Shown piece after piece: positions 1 to 6,039 of a DNA stretch of 6,885 nucleotides (positions within the stretch are counted from its first letter, which is position 1; every line of letters begins with the position of its first letter). Made by a program: the position numbers and the translations under genes. A model generated the notes under the pieces. That model saw nothing but the letters and a program-made list of their open reading frames with translations, was not told the DNA's origin and did not search any database. The DNA comes from M55B129 sp964506505 (GTDB lineage Bacteria; Bacillota; Dethiobacteria; DTU022): positions 1-6,885 of the forward strand of contig CAZDKY010000066.1 of the NCBI GenBank assembly GCA_964506505.1, written 5' to 3'.

Positions 1-14
1 GCATCTTTAGAATC

Positions 15-115
15 AACCTGACCGACAAAGGCAAACCTGTTGAAAAACAGGGACGCAAAGCAAAAGGGTCTAAAGCGGAAAAACCGCCAAGACAGCCTGG
101 CTACCGAAACAGGTT
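15..115 (+). promoter_or_regulatory. Class I cyclic-di-GMP riboswitch aptamer (GEMM-I)
   Basis: RNA aptamer that binds the second messenger c-di-GMP and controls the downstream transglutaminase-like gene. The conserved GEMM-I blocks occur in order. GGCAAACC (30-37) leads into a hairpin CCTGTT-GAAA-AACAGG (36-51) capped by a GNRA tetraloop. Then come GGGACGCAAAG (50-60), a second hairpin arm with GGGTCTAAAG (66-75) and GCGG/CCGC pairing, and the closing GCCTGGCTACCGA (95-107). By comparison with the Vibrio cholerae Vc2 aptamer, the ligand-contacting positions appear intact: G31 (Vc2 G20), A58 (Vc2 A47) and C104 (Vc2 C92). AACCTG (15-20) and CAGGTT (110-115) can close the outer stem. The promoter must lie upstream of the window. 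Any protein start at 40 or 118 would fall inside this RNA or its platform and is rejected. Confidence 0.93.
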
Positions 116-126
116 TTATGTTTCAT

Positions 127-158
127 CTTTGTCGGTCCCTCAGAAGGAGGGACTTTTT
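127..158 (+). terminator. Riboswitch expression platform: terminator / SD-sequestering hairpin
   Basis: A perfect 7-bp stem GTCCCTC (135-141) / GAGGGAC (147-153) with a 5-nt loop is followed by five T residues (154-158), which fits an intrinsic terminator. The ribosome binding site AGGAGGG (145-151) of the next gene is buried in the loop and 3' strand, so the same hairpin could also block translation. CTTTGTCGGT (127-136) is an exact reverse complement of ACCGACAAAG (21-30) just 5' of the aptamer core. G20-C137 adds one more pair, and the last three bases would compete with the terminator stem. The simplest reading is that c-di-GMP binding frees 127-137, lets the hairpin form and turns expression off. 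The direction of control is inferred. Confidence 0.72.
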
Positions 159-159
159 A

Positions 160-1326
160 GTGGAAAAGAAAGTTTTATGGCTTAAAAGCCTCAGTGTCGT
201 TCTCGTGGCTATTATTATTGTCAGTGGAGCGCTGTTTTACATTGGTGCAGGAGAAAATGAAGAACCCTTTGGCAAAGGCAGAGTGGAAGCAGCTGCATGG
301 GAGAATTCAGAACAGGTAGAATGGTCTGAACCGACAGCCGAGGTTTCGGCCAAGGATATAAATTATCGACGGGCCCAGATTGCCGTGGCTGCTGTTCTCG
401 AATCGGCAGTGCCTGAAGAAGATGAAAACACTTCCGAACCAATTACAGAAGCGGTAAGAAATGATTCCCCGGCCGAAAAGGCACTTGATGAGAACAGTGC
501 AGTTGCCAAGCAACTGCCGGACGATGAGCTGACAGGTGCTGAAGCGGTTGAAGAACCGATCATCAAACAAATCAGTTCACAGCCGACTGAAGCGGTTAAT
601 GAAGCACCGTCTGCAGTTCCTTCAGCAGCTGATGAAAATGCTGCTGTTGAAGAAGAGGTTACTGCCAAGGTGGAATCGCCTGTTTCATACAGGTGGGGTG
701 CTTCCAAAAATTATACGTTCAGGATGGAAGTCCGGTTGACCAACAGTGGCTCGGATACGGCAAAAAATGTCCGGGTAGCTGTACCAATGCTGGAGAATAG
801 CTCTCCCTACCAGACTACTTCTTTAAAATCAGTCAACTACAGTGCTGTTTCCAGTTCAGGACGGGTAAGCACTTTCAATGTTGGCGACATTGGCCCGGGT
901 CAGAGCAAAACGATTACCGCCGAGTTCAATATTAATGTAAAGACAGTATCCATCAATTCATCAAATGAAACAGTGGAGAAAGCGCGGAAAGCCTATGAGA
1001 AATATGCCGGCAGTGGCAACTGCCGCACACTGGCCCGTGGTTTTATCAGTGAATGTCAGGCGATAGGTATTAAAGCCAGGGAAGTGGTCGGTTTTGCTCG
1101 TCCGCAGCGGGGCGCAATGACCGCCGGTTCACTGCAGGGCTGCCGCCACAGCTGGGCTGAATTTTATGTTGATGGAGTGGGCTGGATACCTGTTGATTTG
1201 ACCTTCAAATATTTTGGTGAATTACCCCATACTTCACATGTTATAGAAAGCTATGGTGATAAATCGCTTCAGGTTAACTTTACTGGTGGAAAGCTAAGTG
1301 CAAGTTGGAGCAATGCTATCCTTTAA
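160..1326 (+). CDS. Membrane-anchored extracytoplasmic transglutaminase-like cysteine protease/transferase
   Basis: Predicted 388-residue envelope protein. GTG 160 is chosen because AGGAGGG (145-151) lies 8 nt upstream and it leaves a clean N-terminus: MEKK, then a hydrophobic segment at about residues 8-29, either a signal anchor or a signal peptide. Residues about 30-175 form a low-complexity, acidic, Ala/Pro-rich spacer with loosely repeated TEAV/EAVEEP units. Residues about 178-275 look like a beta-sandwich (EVRLTNSGSDTAKNVRVAVP, DIGPGQSKTI), as is common before transglutaminase cores. The catalytic core follows: Cys288 in GNCRTLARGF, the GIKAREVVGFAR stretch, His330 in CRHSWAEFYV and Asp346 in GWIPVDLTF, a complete Cys-His-Asp triad of the Transglut_core superfamily. 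Such enzymes can be proteases, peptide ligases or crosslinkers; the sequence does not decide which. Expression is governed by the c-di-GMP riboswitch, which suggests a role in surface remodelling or a motile/sessile switch. Neither substrate nor partner is visible. Confidence 0.88.
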   Translation: MEKKVLWLKSLSVVLVAIIIVSGALFYIGAGENEEPFGKGRVEAAAWENSEQVEWSEPTAEVSAKDINYRRAQIAVAAVLESAVPEEDENTSEPITEAVRNDSPAEKALDENSAVAKQLPDDELTGAEAVEEPIIKQISSQPTEAVNEAPSAVPSAADENAAVEEEVTAKVESPVSYRWGASKNYTFRMEVRLTNSGSDTAKNVRVAVPMLENSSPYQTTSLKSVNYSAVSSSGRVSTFNVGDIGPGQSKTITAEFNINVKTVSINSSNETVEKARKAYEKYAGSGNCRTLARGFISECQAIGIKAREVVGFARPQRGAMTAGSLQGCRHSWAEFYVDGVGWIPVDLTFKYFGELPHTSHVIESYGDKSLQVNFTGGKLSASWSNAIL

Positions 1327-1364
1327 TGCATCCCTCCTTCAGTGTTTAGAGATGCATTATTAAA

Positions 1365-1400
1365 AAAATCCCCGGTCTTCCACTGCCGGGGATTTTCCTG
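1365..1400 (+). terminator. Strong intrinsic terminator after the transglutaminase-like gene
   Basis: An 11-bp perfect stem AAAATCCCCGG (1365-1375) / CCGGGGATTTT (1386-1396) encloses a 10-nt loop and ends in TTTT. The A-run on the 5' side (1362-1368) becomes a T-run on the other strand, so it could work in both directions. It separates the riboswitch-controlled gene from the next gene, making co-transcription unlikely. A second inverted repeat, TAATGCATC (1324-1332, including the stop codon) / GATGCATTA (1351-1359), lies just before it; this may be a 3'-end stem-loop. Confidence 0.85.
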
Positions 1401-1513
1401 TATATCAAGCCGGTTTATTTCGGTAAGAAATATTGTCTTTCTCATATTTAGGAAACAATAGAAAAAAATAAGGCTGGTTGAAGGTAAAAAGGTAGAATTT
1501 ATTGAATAGTTAA

Positions 1514-1546
1514 TGCTATAATTGATTTGTACGCCAGCAAAGGGGG
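1514..1546 (+). promoter_or_regulatory. Extended -10 promoter and RBS of the receiver-signal peptidase gene
   Basis: TGCTATAAT (1514-1522) is a consensus extended -10 element. The best -35 match is poor (TAGAAT, 1493-1498, 18-nt spacer), which is normal for extended -10 promoters. Transcription would start near 1529, leaving a leader of about 25 nt. The ribosome binding site AAAGGGGG (1539-1546) sits 7 nt before ATG 1554 and selects that codon over the in-frame TTG at 1527, which would lie at or before the predicted transcript start. Confidence 0.65.
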
Positions 1547-1553
1547 TTTCTTC

Positions 1554-3686
1554 ATGTATCTGTTTCTTGTCGATTACAACTTTATTTCTTCCGAGCAGCT
1601 GCAAAAAATGATTGAAGATATTCTGCCCGGTGCCGATATCGTCAACTGTTTTTCCGCTGGGACCCTAATTAAAATTGCCGATAAACTGATGCCCGATGTC
1701 ATGATTCTCGATTACGACCTGATCGGGGAGAATCACGAGGAATTGCTGGGCGAACTGAGGACAAGAAATAAGCAAGCCCATGTCCTGGCCTTAATTGAAC
1801 CCGGTTCTTACGATGATCTATACAGGGCTATTGAAGATGATTTAATCGACGACTACGTTATTAAGCCAGTTAACAATGACGAATTCGCAGCTCGCATTTA
1901 TATTGCCACCCGGAGAAAAAGCCTGGATACAGGTGAAGAAAAAGAGGCAAACCAGGTTGAAGAAACGGCCTGGGACAAGGGTCATCTGCCGGATTACAAA
2001 GAAGAGACACTTGATGAAAAAGTTGAAGAGATAGAAGAAGAGGGAGAAGAAAGCGTACTGTTTTATGAGAGACTCGATGATGATCTTGAAACAACAGTGT
2101 TTAAAGATGAAAAAAAGGAGCCTGGCGGGGGGCGGGAATTAGAAGAAGAGCCTGCTGCCGATGAATCTGTCGATGAAGAAATGACCGAAGATGATGAATT
2201 GTGGACCGGAAAATATACTGCCGACGCTTCCGGAAACCTGGATGAATTGAACGAAGATGAAGCAGAACCTGCCGGGGAGGAAGAACCGGAAAGTGGGGAA
2301 CCCTTCACTGATGAAAAAGAAACAGGGGACAGTTTTTCTGATGGTTCAGCAAGTCAAGAAGGACCTGAAAGCAAAGAATACGACGATTTCTTCACCTTGG
2401 ATGATGAAGAAGAAATGACTCTGGCAGACAGCACCGCAGAGGACGAGTTCATTTTTAAAGAATCGACGGATGAACTAAAAAATAAAAGCGAAGAAACAAA
2501 AATAGATGACAGTGGCGCTGAGATCGCTGAACACGATGAAGATCTTTTTGCCGAATCGTTTAACGAAAAAGTGGATGAGGAAGGCGATTTTACAGAGCTG
2601 TTCAAGACAACAGAGGAACCTGGCAGGGAAGAAGAAAACCTTTTTGGTGAAGAAGAAAAAGATTTCTCCGAAGATATCGATTTTGGAGAGGTCGCACCGG
2701 ATGAGAAAATAATTAAGCCTGATACCACCGGTGGGCCGGCAGTATTTAAACCCTTTACCGAAGAAGAAAGAGAAAGCGGTCATGAAGCCCCCGGTTTTTT
2801 CGAAGAAGAGGCCGAAGAAAAATATTTCGATGATCTTTTCAGCGAGGAGACAGCCGAATTTCAAAAAGATAGTATTGATGAACTTTTTGAAGAAGAACCG
2901 AAAGCTGCCGAATCAACAGAAGAGCCGGAACCGGGTGAAGAAGACAGCGAGCAGGAGATGCCGCGCCGGGAGATCAGTTTGCCTGGAGAATCGGCGGATG
3001 ATTTTCTTTACGGAGAAAATGAAACGGTGGAATCTCTTTTTGCCGAAGATGATGAAGAAGCAACGGATTCTTCGGAAGAAGAGCCTAAAAAAAAAGCCCT
3101 GAACAGGGAAAAAACATCAGGAAGCGGTTTTTCTAGATTTCTCAACACCCTCGGCAACGTAATTTTTGTGGTTATCCTGCTGATGATGGCCGTTCTTTCT
3201 TTTTTCTTGATCCAGAGCAAGATTTCCGGTGGAGCGCCCAAAATAGCCGGGTACCAGGTTTACATTGTTCTGAGCGGAAGCATGCGCCCGGAATTTGATA
3301 CGGGCAGCATTGCCTTTGTCCGTGAAGTTCCGGTGGAAGAAGTAACAGTGGGCGACATTATCACTTTTCGCAGCCAGTTAAATGAAGATTCTCTAACTAC
3401 TCACAGGGTTGTGAATGTTGAAAGCAATGGCGATTTAAAATTTATTACCCGTGGTGATGCCAATGATGTAAATGATCCAAACCCGGTTTCTGCCGGACAA
3501 GTTGTGGGCAGGGTTACCGGTTCGGTGCCCTATGTTGGTTACCTGCTTGATTTTGTTCAGACCCGACAGGGGTTGATACTGCTCATTTTTATCCCCGGAG
3601 TTTTGATCATCATTTATGAACTGACCAGGATTATCAGGTATGTAATGGCCGGGCAGCAGGAAAAAACTGAAGAAAAAACTGTCTGA
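1554..3686 (+). CDS. Receiver domain - acidic linker - SipW-type signal peptidase I fusion
   Basis: A 710-residue protein with an unusual architecture. Residues 1-118 form a response-regulator receiver-like fold: Asp7 in FLVDYN, phosphoacceptor Asp53 in MILDYD and Lys104 in VIKPV, with CheY-like spacing. The second acidic pocket residue is Tyr8, and Ile81/Glu82 occupy the usual Thr/Ser position, so phosphorylation is not assured. Residues about 120-510 are an extremely Glu/Asp-rich, probably disordered linker with recurring LF motifs. A basic patch (512-520) precedes a membrane span at about 535-556. The extracytoplasmic peptidase domain has Ser576 in LSGSMRPEF, His617 in TTHRVV and Asp635/Asp641 in RGDANDVND, which is the Ser-His type of SipW, archaeal and ER signal peptidases rather than the Ser-Lys bacterial type. 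A second span lies at about 673-694, with a charged cytoplasmic tail. This topology puts the receiver and linker in the cytoplasm and the active site outside. Predicted role: removal of signal peptides from a subset of secreted proteins, possibly modulated by the receiver. SipW of Bacillus subtilis processes biofilm matrix proteins; extending that role here is inference. Confidence 0.87.
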   Translation: MYLFLVDYNFISSEQLQKMIEDILPGADIVNCFSAGTLIKIADKLMPDVMILDYDLIGENHEELLGELRTRNKQAHVLALIEPGSYDDLYRAIEDDLIDDYVIKPVNNDEFAARIYIATRRKSLDTGEEKEANQVEETAWDKGHLPDYKEETLDEKVEEIEEEGEESVLFYERLDDDLETTVFKDEKKEPGGGRELEEEPAADESVDEEMTEDDELWTGKYTADASGNLDELNEDEAEPAGEEEPESGEPFTDEKETGDSFSDGSASQEGPESKEYDDFFTLDDEEEMTLADSTAEDEFIFKESTDELKNKSEETKIDDSGAEIAEHDEDLFAESFNEKVDEEGDFTELFKTTEEPGREEENLFGEEEKDFSEDIDFGEVAPDEKIIKPDTTGGPAVFKPFTEEERESGHEAPGFFEEEAEEKYFDDLFSEETAEFQKDSIDELFEEEPKAAESTEEPEPGEEDSEQEMPRREISLPGESADDFLYGENETVESLFAEDDEEATDSSEEEPKKKALNREKTSGSGFSRFLNTLGNVIFVVILLMMAVLSFFLIQSKISGGAPKIAGYQVYIVLSGSMRPEFDTGSIAFVREVPVEEVTVGDIITFRSQLNEDSLTTHRVVNVESNGDLKFITRGDANDVNDPNPVSAGQVVGRVTGSVPYVGYLLDFVQTRQGLILLIFIPGVLIIIYELTRIIRYVMAGQQEKTEEKTV

Positions 3687-3784
3687 CACCGAAATTCATT
3701 GTTCCAAAAGCTATGCCTGTTATTTAGGGAGGAAAAAAACGGTTAAAAGAGGCAAGTTTTTGCCGGATAAAGCTATAAACCAGC
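3687..3784 (+). other. Intergenic stretch with orphan RBS-like sequence and small hairpin
   Basis: Between the fusion gene's stop and its terminator there is a GGGAGGA sequence (3727-3733) with no ATG, GTG or TTG at a suitable distance. It is followed by a small hairpin GGCAA-GTTT-TTGCC (3751-3764). The octamer AAAGCTAT appears twice, near 3708 and 3771. No known riboswitch consensus is recognised. It may be only a 3' untranslated region, or the remains of a lost small gene. Confidence 0.4.
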
Positions 3785-3829
3785 ACCCGAGTTCTCCGGC
3801 GGAAGCCGGCAATAAATACTCGGGTTTTT
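3785..3829 (+). terminator. Two-tier intrinsic terminator after the receiver-signal peptidase gene
   Basis: The outer stem ACCCGAGT (3785-3792) / ACTCGGGT (3818-3825) runs into a T-tract (3825-3829). Inside it sits a second hairpin, CCGGC-GGAA-GCCGG (3796-3809), with a GNRA-type loop. This most likely ends transcription of the upstream gene about 100 nt after its stop codon, and it isolates the PhzF-family gene downstream. Confidence 0.8.
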
Positions 3830-3932
3830 ATTTTAATTCCGGAACCACGGCCTTTAGCTTCAACATAAGAAGTGGCTTAATAACTGCCGGGAATTGATTT
3901 GAAGTAAATTGAAGTAAGAAAGGAGAGAAACG

Positions 3933-4823
3933 ATGAATTATCCCTTCTATATTGTTGATGTCTTCGCCGAAAAGAAATATGCAGGGAATCAGCTGGCGGT
4001 GATTTGTGATGCCGCTTCTCTCAATGCGGAAGAGATGCAAAAGTTTGCCCTGGAGATGAACTACTCGGAAACTACTTTTATTATCTCTGATCAGCCGAGA
4101 AATGGCGGTTACGATGTACGTATATTTTCTCTCGATGAAGAACTGCCCTTCGCCGGCCACCCCACTCTCGGCACGGCCTTTATTATTCAACAGTTACTAA
4201 TTGAAAGGGATATCCCAAAGGTAAAGCTCAACCTGCCGGTGGGACAAATTACCGTTACTTTCACTTACAAAAATGGACAGCCCGAGATCCTTTGGATGCG
4301 CCAGGTCCCTCCACAGTTTGGCTTAACATTTTCTGCCAGAGAAACTGCTGTTGCCCTTAACGTCGAGCAGGAAGAAATTGATGAGCGGTTTCCTATTGAA
4401 GAAGTGTCCACAGGCCTTCCCTTCATAATCGTTCCCCTTAAAACACTCGCTGCTGTTCGCAGGTGTCATATCGATCGCGTTGGCTATCTGCAGCTGATCG
4501 ATCGGGCCGAGGCCAAATCGATCTATGTTTTTGCCGCGGAGACTTATCAGCCTAATCATGATTTAAATGCCCGTATGTTTGACGATTTTCATGGCATCAC
4601 TGAAGACCCGGCCACAGGCAGCGCCGCCGGCTGCCTGGCAGCCTACCTGGTGAAAAACAAATATTACGGTGAACAAAAAGTCACCGTTCGGGTAGAGCAG
4701 GGCTATGAGATCAACCGTCCTTCCATACTTTTGTTGGAAGCAGAAAAAGAAGAAAAGAGCGGGCAGATCTCCATCCTAGTGGGAGGACGGGTTGTCACCG
4801 TGGCCAGGGGCGAACTGCTTTAA
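3933..4823 (+). CDS. PhzF-family isomerase/epimerase-like protein
   Basis: A 296-residue cytoplasmic protein of the PhzF phenazine-biosynthesis-like superfamily, which shares the diaminopimelate epimerase fold; the length is typical. The start ATG 3933 has AAAGGAG (3919-3925) 7 nt upstream. Family signatures are complete: the N-terminal FYIVDVFAEKKYAGNQLAV stretch, the acid/base Glu46 in NYSETTF (PhzF Glu45), His76 in LPFAGHPTLGTA (PhzF His74), and the C-terminal EDPATGSAAG motif with Asp225 and Ser230 (PhzF Asp208 and Ser213). Most members outside phenazine clusters have no known substrate. No phenazine genes are present here, so a phenazine role is unlikely. The gene is probably monocistronic, bounded by terminators on both sides. 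No convincing -10/-35 pair was found between 3830 and 3918, where there is a short tandem repeat of TTGAAGTAA (3899-3917). Confidence 0.88.
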   Translation: MNYPFYIVDVFAEKKYAGNQLAVICDAASLNAEEMQKFALEMNYSETTFIISDQPRNGGYDVRIFSLDEELPFAGHPTLGTAFIIQQLLIERDIPKVKLNLPVGQITVTFTYKNGQPEILWMRQVPPQFGLTFSARETAVALNVEQEEIDERFPIEEVSTGLPFIIVPLKTLAAVRRCHIDRVGYLQLIDRAEAKSIYVFAAETYQPNHDLNARMFDDFHGITEDPATGSAAGCLAAYLVKNKYYGEQKVTVRVEQGYEINRPSILLLEAEKEEKSGQISILVGGRVVTVARGELL

Positions 4824-4863
4824 AGGAAAGCGCCGCCCCGGGTTTATCCCTGCCTCAGTAAGA

Positions 4864-4900
4864 GCAGTTCTTGCCTGACCGGCAAAAGGAGCTGCCTTTT
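4864..4900 (+). terminator. Probable terminator of the PhzF-family gene
   Basis: An imperfect stem, GCAGTTCTTGCC (4864-4875) with 4881-4895, gives about 12 pairs including one wobble, a 3-nt bulge and a 5-nt loop, and is followed by TTTT (4897-4900). An alternative smaller hairpin, AAAAGG (4884-4889) / CCTTTT (4895-4900), is symmetric and could weakly serve the convergent leuB gene as well. No better terminator for leuB was found between the two genes. Confidence 0.5.
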
Positions 4901-4941
4901 ACAGAGAAAATTGAGAAGCAGCGCATTTAAAGATTTACTGT

Positions 4942-5991
4942 TTAAAGTATTTCGGCCACCAGATCGCCGACTTCCGCGGTGCTGTAACCCATCTGCCCTG
5001 CGTTGAGCGATTGCAGCTTTTCACTGCAAACACGGGCAACAGCTTTTTCAATATCACCTGCCGCTTGATGTTCACCCAGAAAATCAAGCATCATCGCCCC
5101 GGCGCAGATGGCGGCCAGAGGGTTTATCACCCCTTTGCCGGTATACTTGGGAGCGGAACCGCCAATGGGTTCGAACATGGATACACTGCCGGGATGCAGA
5201 TTGCCGCCAGCGGCAATACCCATCCCCCCCTGGATCATGGCCCCGAGATCGGTAATGATATCGCCGAACATGTTATCGGTAACAATAACGTCAAACCATT
5301 CCGGATTTTTTACCATCCACATGCAAATAGCGTCCACATGGGCGTAGTTGCGTTTAATATCCGGGTAGGAAGTGCCGATCTCGTTAAAAGCGCGTTCCCA
5401 GAGATCGAAAGCATAGGTCAAAACATTGGTTTTCCCGCAGAGAGTCAGCTTTTTGCGCGGCCTTTTTGCGCGGCAGTAGTCAAAAGCGTAGCGCAGGCAG
5501 CGTTCTACCCCGAAACGGGTGTTAACCGACTCCTGCACGGCTACCTCCTGCGAAGTACCCCTGCGCAGAAAACCACCTGTACCGGCATAAAGTCCTTCAG
5601 TATTTTCCCGCACCACTACGAAATCAATGTCCGCCGGCTCTTTATCTTTCAACGGAGTAGCCACTCCCGGGTAAAGCTTGACCGGACGCAGGTTGATATA
5701 TAGATCGAGGGCAAAGCGCAGCCGCAGCAGCAGTCCTGTTTCGAGAATGCCGGGTTTAACATCCGGATGGCCTATGGCGCCCAAAAAGATGGCGTCAAAC
5801 TTTGTTAGCTCTTTGAGGACGCTGTCGGGCAAAATCTCACCGCTGCGCAGGTATCGTTCTCCGCCGAGATCATAATCGACCGTTTCCAGTTTAAACCCAA
5901 ACTTATTTTCTGCCGTCTTCAGGACTTTAAGCCCTTCGGTGACCTGTTCCCGGCCGGTACCGTCTCCCGGGATAACTGCAATTTTGTACAT
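4942..5991 (-). CDS. leuB: 3-isopropylmalate dehydrogenase-type beta-decarboxylating dehydrogenase
   Basis: A 349-residue NAD-dependent dehydrogenase of the isocitrate/isopropylmalate/tartrate family, most like LeuB, which oxidises and decarboxylates 3-isopropylmalate in leucine synthesis. The start ATG (5991-5989) has AGGGGAGG 8 nt upstream on the minus strand. The N-terminus has the family's IPGDGTG motif. Substrate-binding arginines appear as Arg92 (LLRLRF), Arg102 (NLRPV) and Arg128 (VVREN). Catalytic Tyr135 (EGLYAGTGG) and Lys187 (GKTNVLT) are present, and the metal ligands are Asp220, Asp244 and Asp248 (VTDNMFGDIITD). The cofactor loop reads EPIGGSAP (274-281), with Gly at the place where many LeuB have His (EPxHGSAP). 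I recall this variant from some annotated LeuB proteins but cannot verify it here. The gene stands alone, with no leuA, leuC or leuD nearby, so a related hydroxyacid substrate cannot be excluded. Confidence 0.82.
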   Translation of the reverse strand: MYKIAVIPGDGTGREQVTEGLKVLKTAENKFGFKLETVDYDLGGERYLRSGEILPDSVLKELTKFDAIFLGAIGHPDVKPGILETGLLLRLRFALDLYINLRPVKLYPGVATPLKDKEPADIDFVVVRENTEGLYAGTGGFLRRGTSQEVAVQESVNTRFGVERCLRYAFDYCRAKRPRKKLTLCGKTNVLTYAFDLWERAFNEIGTSYPDIKRNYAHVDAICMWMVKNPEWFDVIVTDNMFGDIITDLGAMIQGGMGIAAGGNLHPGSVSMFEPIGGSAPKYTGKGVINPLAAICAGAMMLDFLGEHQAAGDIEKAVARVCSEKLQSLNAGQMGYSTAEVGDLVAEIL

Positions 5992-6011
5992 TGAACATTC
6001 CTCCCCTTTCA

Positions 6012-6029
6012 GATCGCCCGGGGGCGATC
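6012..6029 (-). repeat. Perfect inverted repeat in the leuB leader
   Basis: GATCGCCC-gg-GGGCGATC is a perfect 8-bp inverted repeat with a 2-nt centre, just upstream of the leuB ribosome binding site (6000-6007, minus strand). There is no T-tract after it on either strand, so it is not a terminator. It lies at or just after the predicted leuB transcript start, so it could be an operator or a 5' mRNA-stabilising hairpin. The stem is very GC-rich against the AT-rich DNA beside it. Confidence 0.6.
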
Positions 6030-6039
6030 ACTGTTTAAT

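Noticed and set aside
40..159. N-terminal extension of the transglutaminase-like protein (TTG 40 or ATG 118).
   Set aside because: This stretch is the c-di-GMP riboswitch and its expression platform. The extension is basic and lacks a good RBS, whereas GTG 160 has a well-spaced RBS and begins a normal membrane-targeting sequence.
1324..1359. 9-bp inverted repeat TAATGCATC/GATGCATTA as a separate operator or insertion-site mark.
   Set aside because: It overlaps the stop codon, has an 18-nt loop and precedes a strong terminator. No flanking duplication or mobile gene is present, so it is most simply a 3'-end stem or chance.
2063..2864. Several minus-strand and alternate-frame open frames, Ser- or Phe-rich, opposite the acidic linker.
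   Set aside because: They are shadows of the Glu/Asp-rich GAA/GAT codons; they have low-complexity products, no ribosome binding sites and no family motifs.
2952..3686. Separate internal translation start making a free signal peptidase (for example ATG near 2958).
   Set aside because: The upstream AGGAG directly abuts that ATG with no spacer, and other internal ATGs lack a clear RBS. The fusion frame is continuous.
3743..3898. A possible small protein (KRGKFLPDKAINQ...) after the orphan RBS-like sequence.
   Set aside because: The frame has no ATG, GTG or TTG at proper spacing from the RBS and runs straight through the terminator hairpin.
3933..4823. Phenazine biosynthesis role for the PhzF-like gene.
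   Set aside because: No other phenazine genes are nearby and most PhzF-family members occur outside phenazine pathways.
5011..5875. Plus-strand open frames inside the leuB gene.
   Set aside because: They lie antisense to a complete LeuB-type protein and show no recognisable domain or convincing start.
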